Source of the DNA: VXRD01 sp965242535
GTDB taxonomy: Bacteria > Latescibacterota > UBA2968
Direction: 5' to 3'
Length of the DNA stretch: 64,000 nucleotides
Assembly: GCA_965242535.1 (NCBI GenBank)
Contig: OZ251458.1
Span: 4,030,001-4,094,000 of the forward strand
In this document: piece by piece, positions 52,323 to 60,899 of the stretch
How the letters are laid out: each line of letters starts with the position of its first letter
Numbering within the stretch: the first letter of the stretch is position 1
Program-made: the position numbers and the translations under genes
The notes under the pieces: model-generated
Seen by the model: only the letters and a program-made list of their open reading frames with translations
What the model was told of the DNA's origin: nothing
Databases searched by the model: none

Positions 52323-53003
52323 TCAACCCTTTCCTATGAGACGGCCATCTTCCATTTCGACCACCCGATCCGCGCGGCCCGCCAAATGGTGGTCGTGCGT
52401 GACGATGACAAAGGTCTGGTTTCGGGACCTCGCCAAGTCCCAAAGCAAGGCGTGCAACGCTTCGCTGCGCGTCACATCCAAATTGCCAGAGGGTTCGTCG
52501 GCCAGAACGACGGCCGGCTGCGTGACCAAGGCCCGCGCGACCGCGACGCGCTGTGCTTCTCCGCCAGAGAGTTCGGCGGGCAAATGCGAAAGCCGCTCGT
52601 CCAACCCGACCGCGCCGAGCAGTTGGCGCGCTCGGGGCCGCGCTTCGCTTGGGGAGAGGCCTGCGATCATCAGGGGCATCATCGCGTTTTCAAGGGCCGT
52701 AAAATCGCGCAATAAGTGGTGAAACTGAAAGACGAATCCGATCTGGCGGTTGCGAAATTTGGCGCGCTCCGCATCCGACAAAGAAAAAATATCGACGCCG
52801 TCGATGGCGACCGTGCCGGACGAGGGATGATCCAACCCGCCCAAGATGTGCAACAACGTGCTCTTGCCGACCCCGGACGCGCCGACGATGGCTACAATTT
52901 CGCCGCGAACGACGCTTAGGTCAACCCCTTTGAGCACCTCGATGCGGGCATCTCCCAATGCGTAGTGCTTGCAAACCCCTGTGGCGCGGAGCAACTCACC
53001 CAT
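52323..53003 (-). CDS. lolD: LolD-like lipoprotein-releasing ABC transporter ATPase
   Basis: A 226-residue ABC ATPase of the LolD/MacB group: Walker A GASGVGKST, Q-loop VFQFHHLL, signature LSGGEAQRVAVARAL, Walker B VVLADEPSGNLD, His-switch VIVTHDHHLA. FHHLLRDFTALENAMMPL is the LolD-typical block that contacts LolC/E. The gene begins inside the end of lysS (8-bp overlap). The membrane partner is not adjacent; in many diderms lolC/E follows lysS, so the permease may be elsewhere. clpC follows 68 bp downstream. Confidence 0.88.
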   Translation of the reverse strand: MGELLRATGVCKHYALGDARIEVLKGVDLSVVRGEIVAIVGASGVGKSTLLHILGGLDHPSSGTVAIDGVDIFSLSDAERAKFRNRQIGFVFQFHHLLRDFTALENAMMPLMIAGLSPSEARPRARQLLGAVGLDERLSHLPAELSGGEAQRVAVARALVTQPAVVLADEPSGNLDVTRSEALHALLWDLARSRNQTFVIVTHDHHLAGRADRVVEMEDGRLIGKG

Positions 53004-54516
53004 CGGCGTTTCGGCTTTCTCGAGCGCGCATGTGGGGGAACAGGATGACGTCTCGAATGGAGGGCGCGTCTGCCAACAGCATCACCATGCGCCCGACGCC
53101 AATGCCCAAGCCGCCGGTCGGGGGCATGCCGTGTTCTAGGGCGCGCAAATAATCTTCGTCGAGGACTTGGGCCTCATCGTCGCCCCGGGCGCGCAGGCTT
53201 TGTTGCTCGGCGAATCGCTGCCGTTGCTCGACCGGGTCGTTCAGTTCGGAAAACGCATTCGCCATTTCCCACCCGTTGATGAAGAGTTCAAACCGCTCGG
53301 TGAGGGCTTTCGCGCTGCGATGGGCCTTGGCGAGGGGCGATACGGCGCGGGGATAGTCCGTGATGAAGGTCGGCTGAATCAACTGGGGTTCCACGCACGC
53401 TTCAAATAGCGCGTTGATCGCCGCGCCGCGCTCGGTGCCCGGTTCGATATCGGAACCCAACCGCTTGCACGCGACCTCCAACTCGGCATTTGAGGCGTGC
53501 GCCGCGTCTATCTCGCCGTATTTTTCAATGGCGTCATGCATGGATATGCGCGGCCACGGGGGCGTCAGGTCGATGGTTTGCCCTTGGTATTCGAGCGTTG
53601 TCGAACCGTTCACCTTTTCGGCGACAAAGCCGTACAATTCCTCGGCTATCGCCATCATATCCGTGTAATCCGCGTACGCCTGATACAGCTCGAGCATGGA
53701 AAATTCGGGGTTGTGCGTGCGGTCGATGCCCTCGTTGCGAAAATTTTTGCCGATTTCATACACGCGCTCGAGCCCGCCCACGATCAACCGCTTGAGGTAC
53801 AGTTCATCGGCGATCCGCAAATACAGGGGCATGTCCAACACGTTGTGATGCGTGACAAAGGGCCGTGCAGACGCGCCGCCGTACAGCGGTTGCAACACAG
53901 GGGTTTCGACTTCCAAAAACCCGCGGGCATCCAAAAATTCGCGCATGGCAGAGACGATGGCGCTGCGCTTGCGAAACACGGCTTGCACGTCCGGGTTGAG
54001 CGCGAGGTCGAGGTAGCGGCGGCGATAGCGCAGTTCTTTGTCGCGGAATGGATCGTGGATGACGCGCTCGCCATCGCGCATTTCTTCTTTGGGCACCGGC
54101 AGCGGGCGAATGGCTTTGGACAACAGTTTGAGTCCTCGCACTTGCACGGTGATGTGCCCGGTGCGCGTTTTGAAGACCGGGCCGTCGATGCCGACGAAAT
54201 CCCCGATGTCGAGCAATTTCCACAGGGCGAACGCCTCGGCGCCCACGGCGTCGAGCCGGACGTAAATTTGAAAGCGGCCCTTGGCATCCCGCAAATCGGC
54301 AAAGGCCGCTTTTCCATGACCGCGCGTGACGATCAACCGCCCCGCCATCCGCACCTGTTCTTTTGACGCGCTGAGGTCGTCAAAAGACGAGGCGATATCC
54401 ACAGAATGGTGCGTGGTTTCAAAGCGATACGGGTAAGGCTCGATGCCCATGTCCCGAATGGCTTGGAGTTTTTCCACGCGCTGTTCGATCAACGTTTGTC
54501 CCACAACCCGATTCAA
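52996..54516 (-). CDS. lysS: Lysyl-tRNA synthetase, class II
   Basis: A 506-residue enzyme charging tRNA-Lys. An OB-fold anticodon-binding domain is followed by the class II core: motif 2 FRNEGIDRTHNPEFSMLE and motif 3 GLGIGVGRMVMLLADAPSIRDVILFP. No ATG is suitably placed; a strong AGGAGG site precedes a TTG at 54516, which is taken as the start. One of the dispersed 400-bp repeats ends about 20 bp upstream of this site, so it forms part of the leader or promoter region. Confidence 0.95.
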   Translation of the reverse strand: MNRVVGQTLIEQRVEKLQAIRDMGIEPYPYRFETTHHSVDIASSFDDLSASKEQVRMAGRLIVTRGHGKAAFADLRDAKGRFQIYVRLDAVGAEAFALWKLLDIGDFVGIDGPVFKTRTGHITVQVRGLKLLSKAIRPLPVPKEEMRDGERVIHDPFRDKELRYRRRYLDLALNPDVQAVFRKRSAIVSAMREFLDARGFLEVETPVLQPLYGGASARPFVTHHNVLDMPLYLRIADELYLKRLIVGGLERVYEIGKNFRNEGIDRTHNPEFSMLELYQAYADYTDMMAIAEELYGFVAEKVNGSTTLEYQGQTIDLTPPWPRISMHDAIEKYGEIDAAHASNAELEVACKRLGSDIEPGTERGAAINALFEACVEPQLIQPTFITDYPRAVSPLAKAHRSAKALTERFELFINGWEMANAFSELNDPVEQRQRFAEQQSLRARGDDEAQVLDEDYLRALEHGMPPTGGLGIGVGRMVMLLADAPSIRDVILFPHMRARESRNADG

Positions 54517-54537
54517 GATCCGTACCCTCCTACTCCC

Positions 54538-54920
54538 TTTTGATACGCACAAATCAGTACCTGAGTTGCTCGCTTTTCTAAAACGTTTGGTCCTAAAGCA
54601 TCGTTGGTTGCCTTTGATGCCTTCGGCGACTTACTTTTTGTCAACAGCAACAAAAAGTAAGCAAAAAATGCCGCTCTCATGCGCCGAGGGGCTTGCACAG
54701 CGCAAATCGCTTTTGTAATCGCACGACATGAGTCAGCCTGCAAAGTGGGGTTGCAAAAAAGAAGTGCGTTACGAGACGGACTTGCGCGCTGTGCCTGATG
54801 GCTTTCATTGAGGGGCTTTTGGGATGGCACGGTTTGCGATGGCTTAATTGATGTACGGCATCACGTCCGGCACGCTCTTGAAAAATTGAAATTCCGAATT
54901 ATTTAATTTTTTTAGTAATG
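54538..54920 (-). repeat. Dispersed ~400-bp structured repeat, copy B
   Basis: Inverse-orientation copy of 58308-58719. It keeps GCACAGCGC ... GCGCTGTGC, the strong hairpin TACTTTTTGTTGCTG ... CAAAAAGTA and the end block CAACTCAGGTACTGATTTG ... GTATCAAAA. Relative to copy A it has a +1 and later a -1 change while the nucleotides stay similar. It ends just before the lysS ribosome site, with its 3' end facing the gene. Confidence 0.85.
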
Positions 54921-54956
54921 AAGGTCGTTAAACTATAACCAATATGTATTTTTTCG

Positions 54957-55091
54957 TCAAGCGCGTTGCCCGTTGGCGACTGCGTTTGGCCGCGGGGGCG
55001 ACCGACGCCGAATGGCGATTGCCGAAGTGAAGCCCATTTGCCGGCCCATGTTATACAAGTGCCGGCGCACGATGATCCATTCGTATTTCAT
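54957..55091 (-). other. Possible 44-residue reading frame or gene fragment
   Basis: A frame starting MKYEWIIVRRHLYNMGRQMG fills most of the gap between the reductase and copy B of the dispersed repeat. The first 28 residues look protein-like, after which the sequence becomes Arg/Pro-rich. It may be the 5' stub of a lost gene. Confidence 0.2.
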
Positions 55092-55099
55092 GATGGTAG

Positions 55100-55966
55100 T
55101 CAGTGGTCAGTTGTAGGCTGCGCCTGCGCTGTGATTGCTTCCCGCACGCCGCGTTCAAAACTGCGCGGTACAAATCTCAATTCGCGTAGGGCTTCTGAAA
55201 TGTCAAACATCCGGTTTTCGCCCATGCGCCGCACTTGATCCAATTTTAGGGGAAAGTTGGGCATCCATTTGTCGCACAGGCGGACCAGGGGGCGCGCGAC
55301 AAAGAGTGGGATGTGAACTTTCAGCACCAAACGGCCCGCTTCCTCCGCCAGTGTGTCGATCATGTCGCAATAGGTCATCGGTCTAGGGCCGGCGATGGTA
55401 TAGGCTCGGCCAATCGCCATCGTTCGCCAAAGCGCTTCCATAGTCGCGGTTGCCACATCTTCCACATAGACCGGTTGCACCAGATTGTTGCCCGTGCCGA
55501 AAATGGGCATCAGGCGGTGGCGATTCAAAAACGCATATAGCCGCGACAAATTGCGATCGTCCCCAGGCCCGTAAATCATAGACGGCCGCAACAAGGTATA
55601 ATCCAATCCAGAGGCAACGACCGCCTCTTCCCCCGCGATGACCGCATTCACGCTGGCATCCTCGATCTTTGAAAACCGCCTCGTTGAACTGAAAAACACC
55701 GCGCGTATGACACCCGCTTTGCGACAGGCATCCGCGATTTGCGGGGCAAACCGAATGTGTGCCACGCTGATCGCCGAAGTGCATCCGGCGAGCGCGCCGA
55801 CAAACGACTCGGGCCGTTCCAAATCGCCCGTGTGAAACGACACGCCATCCAATTTGCGAATCGGGGAATCGCGCCGCACCAAACAGCGCACGCGCTCGCC
55901 TGCTTTCACGAGGGCATCCAAAACGAATCGGCCCGTATAACCCGTTGCTCCAGTAAGAAAAATCAT
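55100..55966 (-). CDS. NmrA-like/atypical SDR NAD(P)-binding protein
   Basis: A 288-residue protein with the N-terminal GATGYTG nucleotide-binding loop, LVRRDSP (phosphate of NADP), FFSSTRRF and YTLLRPSMIYGPGDDRN, as in NmrA/NDUFA9-type sugar-nucleotide or redox proteins. The classical YxxxK is not evident, so it may be an atypical SDR acting as a sensor or reductase. The C-terminal residues (TAQAQPTTDH) are encoded by a short dispersed word containing GGTCAGTGGTCAG, suggesting that the 3' end was altered. Next to it are two glycosyltransferase genes on the same strand. Confidence 0.8.
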   Translation of the reverse strand: MIFLTGATGYTGRFVLDALVKAGERVRCLVRRDSPIRKLDGVSFHTGDLERPESFVGALAGCTSAISVAHIRFAPQIADACRKAGVIRAVFFSSTRRFSKIEDASVNAVIAGEEAVVASGLDYTLLRPSMIYGPGDDRNLSRLYAFLNRHRLMPIFGTGNNLVQPVYVEDVATATMEALWRTMAIGRAYTIAGPRPMTYCDMIDTLAEEAGRLVLKVHIPLFVARPLVRLCDKWMPNFPLKLDQVRRMGENRMFDISEALRELRFVPRSFERGVREAITAQAQPTTDH

Positions 55967-55983
55967 GGGATCAGTAGTTGGTT

Positions 55984-56080
55984 GAGAGGTGAGAGGTTAA
56001 GAGGGGAGATGGGAGACGGGAGACGGAAGAGGTGAGACGGAAGACGGAAGACGGGAGACGGGAGAGGTCCCGTGCCTGTC
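55984..56080 (+). repeat. Heptamer array (GAGACGG)n joined to a half palindromic element
   Basis: About ten degenerate 7-bp units run from 55984 to about 56066, directly followed by GTCCCGTGCCTGTCC, the right half of element P. The order purine-rich array then P is the same as at 9.8 kb, 18.3 kb (inverse) and 62.5 kb. Confidence 0.8.
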
Positions 56081-56081
56081 C

Positions 56082-57215
56082 TCAGCAATCGGCGATCAAT
56101 CGGCGATACAGGGCATTTATGCCCGAAAGCATTTTTTGGTGGGAAAAATGCGTACGTGCATATTGCTCGGCTGCGCGTCCCATGCCCTTGCGAAGTTGGG
56201 GGTTGGACAGCAATTTATCTGTTGCGGAACACAGGGCGTCCACATCATTGGGCGGCAGCAACAGGCCGGTTTTGCCGTCTTGCACGATCTCGGGGATGCC
56301 GCCGACTCGCGTTGCCACCACGGGGACGCCTGCCGCCATCGCTTCCATCGCGCCTATGCCCGCGCCTTCAAAATCCGAACACGATACGAACACGTCCAAG
56401 TCCTTCAAAAATGCGCGTTTGTCGCGGCATATTCCAGTAAAAACGACGGGATTGCCCAGGGATTCGGAAAGCCGATGCAGGGCCTCGGCCGCCATGCCAT
56501 CGCCGGCAATTTCAAAAGAGACATCGGCATGGGTTTCGCGCAAGTGATGTGCCATGCACACGAACAAATCCAGACGCTTGATCGGGTAAAACATCGCCAA
56601 GGTTCCCACGCGGCGGCCCGTTCCGCGCTCGGCGGATGCGAAAAAATCCACATCGATGCCATTGGCGATCACCTGAAAATCCTCGGACGAGCCGATGCGA
56701 TAGGCTAGCAATCGCTGCTTCAGCGCGTCGCTCACGCAGACGAATCGATCCGTCAGGTGCGCGACCACGCGCTCTGCGCCGGTGTAGAGCCAACTCTTCC
56801 ACTTGGAAAAATACCCCTCCAACACATCGCCGTGATACGTGTGTACCATCGCGGGCACGCCTGCCAACCGGGCCGCGAGACGCCCCAAAATGCCGGCCTT
56901 GGACAAATGCGTATGCACGATTTGAACCCGCTCCCGGCGCATCAGGCGGTACAAATGCCAAAACGCCTTGAGGTCGCGGATCGGATGGGGCGCGCGGCGC
57001 AACGAGGCGATGAGGTGCAGGGTCACATTGAGCGCGCGCGCGTCTGCGATTAAATCCCCCTCGTTTTTCTCGGGCATGCCGGACGCGAGCACGATGCGAT
57101 ACTCGTTTGGATCCAATCCGCCAATGCTGGTCAAAACGCTTTGCGGCGCGCCCCCTACGGCCAGGCGCGTGATGATGACCATGAGGCGGATTCTCTGATC
57201 TGTTGGTTTGTCCAT
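56082..57215 (-). CDS. Glycosyltransferase family 4 (GT-B fold)
   Basis: A 377-residue cytoplasmic transferase. The N-terminal domain carries ITRLAVGGAPQSV and VHTHLSKAGILGRLAARLAG; the C-terminal nucleotide-sugar domain has VIANGIDVDFF, FEIAGDGMAAEAL and the EX7E-type loop SDFEGAGIGAMEAMAAGVPVV ending GGIPEIV. It forms glycosidic bonds in capsule, LPS or glycolipid assembly with retention of configuration. Three bases separate it from the upstream GT2, so they act together. Confidence 0.92.
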   Translation of the reverse strand: MDKPTDQRIRLMVIITRLAVGGAPQSVLTSIGGLDPNEYRIVLASGMPEKNEGDLIADARALNVTLHLIASLRRAPHPIRDLKAFWHLYRLMRRERVQIVHTHLSKAGILGRLAARLAGVPAMVHTYHGDVLEGYFSKWKSWLYTGAERVVAHLTDRFVCVSDALKQRLLAYRIGSSEDFQVIANGIDVDFFASAERGTGRRVGTLAMFYPIKRLDLFVCMAHHLRETHADVSFEIAGDGMAAEALHRLSESLGNPVVFTGICRDKRAFLKDLDVFVSCSDFEGAGIGAMEAMAAGVPVVATRVGGIPEIVQDGKTGLLLPPNDVDALCSATDKLLSNPQLRKGMGRAAEQYARTHFSHQKMLSGINALYRRLIADC

Positions 57216-57218
57216 GGC

Positions 57219-58172
57219 TCAAAACCGAAAAAATCGCAAGACCGCGCCTGTGCCCAAACAGCGGCGGCGTTGAATGGCGCGGCGTTTTTTTAGGACTGCG
57301 GGCAACAATTTCAAAAAGTCGATGTGCGCCCCTACAAACACGGGCAACCGGTGGGGGATTCGCACGGCGATGCCGATCCAGTGCAACAACTCGTTCAACA
57401 GCAGGCACGGCAGGAGCACGAGGCCCTCGACGCAGGACGCATTTTTTGCGATGACCAAATACCGGTTTTTCCAAATATGGCGTTGCACGGACGCGGGCTT
57501 GTTCAGGGTGCGAACTTTGCCGCCTTGGGAGCCGGATCCCAGATGATAGGCCATGACCTCGGGCGCGAACGCGCATCGCCAGCCGCGCAGTTGCGCCCGC
57601 CATGCCAGATCCACATCTTCCCAATACAAAAAAAAATCCTCGTCAAAAAACGAGTCGCCCTCGCGGATGTCGTTCAGCATATCGCGGCGGCAAAAAAACG
57701 CGGCGCCACTGCCCGCGAAAACAAACGCCCTCTCGGTTGTGTTGCGGCTGTTGACCACTTTTAACCACGGTTGCAACCACAGCCCCACATAGTCGATCTG
57801 ATCCGTCTCGGCTTTGTAAATGCGCGCGGCGATGGAGCCGATATTCGGCGCCTGCTCAATCGCTTGCCGGGCGCGACACAAAAAATCCCGATCCAGAAAC
57901 ACATCGGTGTTCAGAATCAGGATGTAATCGCTCGTCGTATGGCGGATGCCCAGATTGTACCCCCGCGCAAACCCCGCGTTATTCGGTCGCGCAATCAGTC
58001 GCACGCTCGGGTACCGCGCGCGGATCAAAGCGACGGATTCATCGGTCGAGCCATTGTCTATGACCACCACTTCATCGGGCCGTTGCGTTTGGGCAAACAC
58101 AGCGTCCAAACAGCGACCGATAAACGCCGCTCCATTCCAGTTGACGATGACCACGGCAACCCGTATCACCAA
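57219..58172 (-). CDS. GT2 glycosyltransferase, rhamnosyltransferase-like
   Basis: A 317-residue enzyme with VVIVNWNGAAFIGRCL, VVIDNGSTDES, GFARGYNLGI, the metal motif LNTDVFLD and DEDFFLYWEDVDLAWRAQLRGW, the pattern of WbbL-like rhamnosyl or related transferases. A hydrophobic segment (VEGLVLLPCLLLNELLHWIGIAV) suggests membrane association. Forms a two-gene unit with the following GT4. Confidence 0.9.
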   Translation of the reverse strand: MVIRVAVVIVNWNGAAFIGRCLDAVFAQTQRPDEVVVIDNGSTDESVALIRARYPSVRLIARPNNAGFARGYNLGIRHTTSDYILILNTDVFLDRDFLCRARQAIEQAPNIGSIAARIYKAETDQIDYVGLWLQPWLKVVNSRNTTERAFVFAGSGAAFFCRRDMLNDIREGDSFFDEDFFLYWEDVDLAWRAQLRGWRCAFAPEVMAYHLGSGSQGGKVRTLNKPASVQRHIWKNRYLVIAKNASCVEGLVLLPCLLLNELLHWIGIAVRIPHRLPVFVGAHIDFLKLLPAVLKKRRAIQRRRCLGTGAVLRFFRF

Positions 58173-58307
58173 AAGCCCTTCGCATTATGGGGGTTGAATC
58201 TGTCGAAACGCGGACAGAACATGGCGAAAACCCCGCCAAAAGTCAACCCGTTTGCAAACCCCATCGCGCTTGACGCGATAATCATGGACGTTATTTTTTT
58301 GAACGGA

Positions 58308-58719
58308 GTTATTACTCTGTAAATTAAATAATTATGAATTTCAATTTTTCAAGAGCGTGCCGGACATGATGCCGTACATCAAATAAGCCCTCGCCAAGCG
58401 TGCCATCTCAAAAACCCCTCAATGAAAGCCATAGCGCACAGCGCGCAAGTCCGTCTGGCAACCCAGGTTCATTGGGCAACCCCCTTGGCAGGCTGGCGCA
58501 TGTCGTTCTCTTACAAAAGTGCTTTGCGCTGTGCCTAGCCCCTCGGCGTTTGAGAGCGGCATTTTTGAACTGCTCGGGCAGTTGTACCCCGCTCGCCTAC
58601 TTTTTTTTGCTGTTAAAAAAAAGTAGGTCGCCGAAGGCATCAAAGGCAACCAATGATGCTTTAGGACCAAGCACTTTAGACAAGCAAGCAACTCAGGTAC
58701 TGATTCGTGCGTATCAAAA
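58308..58719 (+). repeat. Dispersed ~400-bp structured repeat, copy C (longest)
   Basis: A 412-bp copy of the element at 2811-3093 and 54538-54920, carrying an extra 28-bp insert with its own small hairpin (CTGCTCGGGCAG) before the poly-T hairpin. The 3' end (GTATCAAAA) lies 28 bp before the rsgA start codon, the same polarity as copy B before lysS. Confidence 0.88.
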
Positions 58720-58746
58720 TTGAGAATAACTTAATTTACCGAGTAC

Positions 58747-59778
58747 ATGAATCGAGCGGCATCGCTATCCCTCTCGATCCCGCCCATCCTTTTACCCCAT
58801 TCATCGGTGTTTCTCGTGATCGCTTCCAACGAAGGCACTGTCATCCGCCATCACCTCGGGCATTACGCGGTTCAAACCGAGGATCGCGTGGTCGCGTGTG
58901 CCTTGTCCAGTCGCCTGCGAAAACAACTCGAATATCCCGAAGCCGCGCCGGGGTCGCGCCGCCAGCGCGTCCAGTCGGTCAGGCGGGTGCGCGTGATCGA
59001 TCCCGTCGCGGTTGGAGACCGCGTAATTTTCAATGAAGGCGCGGACCACACGGGCATGATCCGAGAAGTGTGCCCGAGGCGCAACAAAATCTCTCGGCGC
59101 GCATCGGGCGGATCGCAAAAAGAACAACTCCTAGCCGCCAATATCGATCAAATCGTCCCCATCTTTTCCGCGGCCGAACCCGATCCCAACTGGCATCTGC
59201 TCGACCGCATGTTGGGCATTGCCGAGTGGCAACGCATCCCCGCGGCCGTGTGCTTGAACAAACTCGACCTCGCCGATGAAACATGGGCGCGTCGGGTCAT
59301 GCGCCCGTACGAGGCGATGGGCTATCCGGTGGTCTATACCAACATCATTTCCGGCGCGGGCAAGGGCGCGTTTTACGATCTCTTGTGCGGGCGCACCACC
59401 CTCTTCATGGGGCCTTCGGGCGTCGGAAAATCCAGTCTGCTCAACTATTTGCAACCCGGCTTGCACTTGCGGACGGGCCCCATCAGCAAAGCCACGGGCG
59501 AGGGAACGCACACCACGACCCACACCGAATTGGTCGCCCTCGACAAAGGCGGGTTCGTCGGCGACATGCCCGGCGTGCGCGAATTTTACCTCTACGACAT
59601 CCCGGTCGAAGACATCCCCTTGCTCTTTCGGGACTTTCATCCGCATCTCGCGGGCTGTCGCTTCCGCGATTGCACCCACATTCACGAACCCAACTGCGCG
59701 GTCAAAGCCGCCCTCCATGCCGGCAACATCGCGCCCCAGCGCTACGCGAGCTATCTAAAACTGCGAGAAAAACCCTAA
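58747..59778 (+). CDS. rsgA: Small ribosomal subunit biogenesis GTPase RsgA
   Basis: A 343-residue circularly permuted GTPase: G4 (LNKLDLAD) precedes G1 (GPSGVGKSSLLN), then the G2/switch TGEGTHTTTH and G3 DMPGVREF. The N-terminal OB domain begins near EGTVIRHHLGHYAV and the C-terminal zinc site is CRFRDCTHIHEPNC. It checks late 30S maturation. The first 25 residues (SLSLSIPPILLPHS) are unusual and the true start might be a GTG further in. The dispersed repeat supplies the upstream region. Confidence 0.94.
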   Translation: MNRAASLSLSIPPILLPHSSVFLVIASNEGTVIRHHLGHYAVQTEDRVVACALSSRLRKQLEYPEAAPGSRRQRVQSVRRVRVIDPVAVGDRVIFNEGADHTGMIREVCPRRNKISRRASGGSQKEQLLAANIDQIVPIFSAAEPDPNWHLLDRMLGIAEWQRIPAAVCLNKLDLADETWARRVMRPYEAMGYPVVYTNIISGAGKGAFYDLLCGRTTLFMGPSGVGKSSLLNYLQPGLHLRTGPISKATGEGTHTTTHTELVALDKGGFVGDMPGVREFYLYDIPVEDIPLLFRDFHPHLAGCRFRDCTHIHEPNCAVKAALHAGNIAPQRYASYLKLREKP

Positions 59779-59798
59779 CCGCCATGCCGTAAAACGAC

Positions 59799-59830
59799 AA
59801 AGCCCCGCTCCAAACGAGCCGGGGCTTTTG
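59799..59830. terminator. Bidirectional terminator between convergent rsgA and nucleoside hydrolase
   Basis: Stem AAAGCCCCG.CTC/GAG.CGGGGCTTT with A run on one side and TTTT on the other, centred between two convergent genes. Confidence 0.88.
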
Positions 59831-59834
59831 CGCG

Positions 59835-60809
59835 TTAGCAAACACGCGATAGAAACAGCGACAAAAACGCATCGGATCGGACGTGCATCACGCAATCGAC
59901 AGGCGTTCCAAGACGCCCTTTTGCGGGCGCGGCTCGCCGGTCTGCCACCACTTGGCCCAACGTCAAATCGCCCGATGTTTCCACATCGACATAGACCGTC
60001 TCCACCGCCATCAATTCGGCCGCGACAGCCGCGCCTACGGCGAGGGGATCGTGCAAATACACCACCGGCTCTCGCCCGATTCGCCGATACAGTGCTCGGA
60101 CATCCCGCGTGGCATCCACGATAAATTGAGCCATCGCGGTATTCAAAGGCGCGATTCGTTCCTCGATATCCGATTCGCGTAGCATCACCTGATGGGTCGC
60201 ATCCAAGGGCGCGATCACGAGTTCTGCCCCCGAATGAATAACCCGCCGCGCCGCGTGGGGATCCGCATAAAAATTGAACTCTGCCACGGGGGTCGCGTTT
60301 CCCGGTTCGGCTATCGCGCCCCCCATCGCGATCACCTGCTTGGCCTTTTGAAGCACCCCGGGCAAACGCTGTTCGGCCAGTGCCAAATTCGTCAGCGGGC
60401 CAACGGCGATCACCACCACCTCGCCCGGTCGATCGGACAGGGTCTGCACCAAAAAATCGACCGCGTGCGTGCCCCGCCCCGCCTGCTGGTTCCCATCGCA
60501 TTCGGGCAGCGCGGCCTGCCCCATCCCGCCCTTTCCGTGAACATGGGTCGCAAACACGGGATCGCGTTTTAAGGGACGTTCCGCGCCTGCAAAAACCGGA
60601 ATCTCCGCCCGTCCCAACAACTGCAACACCCCCCGCGCATTGCGCGTGCCGACATCCAAGGGCACGTTGCCACTCACCGTACAAATCCCCATCACATCCA
60701 ACTCTGGCGACCGCACCGCCAGCATCATCGCCAGCGCGTCATCCACGCCGGGATCCGTATCCAAAATTACGGGTTGTCTAATCAAAAAAACTCCATCTGT
60801 TAATGGCAT
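59835..60809 (-). CDS. Inosine-uridine preferring nucleoside hydrolase family protein
   Basis: A 324-residue hydrolase of the IUNH family, cleaving ribonucleosides or related ribosides into base and ribose. The calcium-binding motif VILDTDPGVDDALAMM is near the N-terminus, followed by VIAVGPLTNLALA, VIAMGGAIAEPGNATPVAEFN and VVYLHDPLAVGAAV with the second calcium Asp. The ATG at 60809 is chosen; an in-frame ATG 27 bases upstream is possible. It lies on its own and may serve nucleoside salvage. Confidence 0.9.
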   Translation of the reverse strand: MPLTDGVFLIRQPVILDTDPGVDDALAMMLAVRSPELDVMGICTVSGNVPLDVGTRNARGVLQLLGRAEIPVFAGAERPLKRDPVFATHVHGKGGMGQAALPECDGNQQAGRGTHAVDFLVQTLSDRPGEVVVIAVGPLTNLALAEQRLPGVLQKAKQVIAMGGAIAEPGNATPVAEFNFYADPHAARRVIHSGAELVIAPLDATHQVMLRESDIEERIAPLNTAMAQFIVDATRDVRALYRRIGREPVVYLHDPLAVGAAVAAELMAVETVYVDVETSGDLTLGQVVADRRAAPAKGRLGTPVDCVMHVRSDAFLSLFLSRVC

Positions 60810-60899
60810 ACGGTCAATCCGACCAATGCGCGACAAAAGCCGCGGTACAACTGCGATAGCGGTTCATCACTGACCTCTTGGGAGCGGCGATTATCGTCC

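Noticed and set aside
54820..54845. TGGCAC near copy B of the dispersed repeat as a sigma-54 promoter
   Set aside because: The GG-N10-GC spacing is not met.
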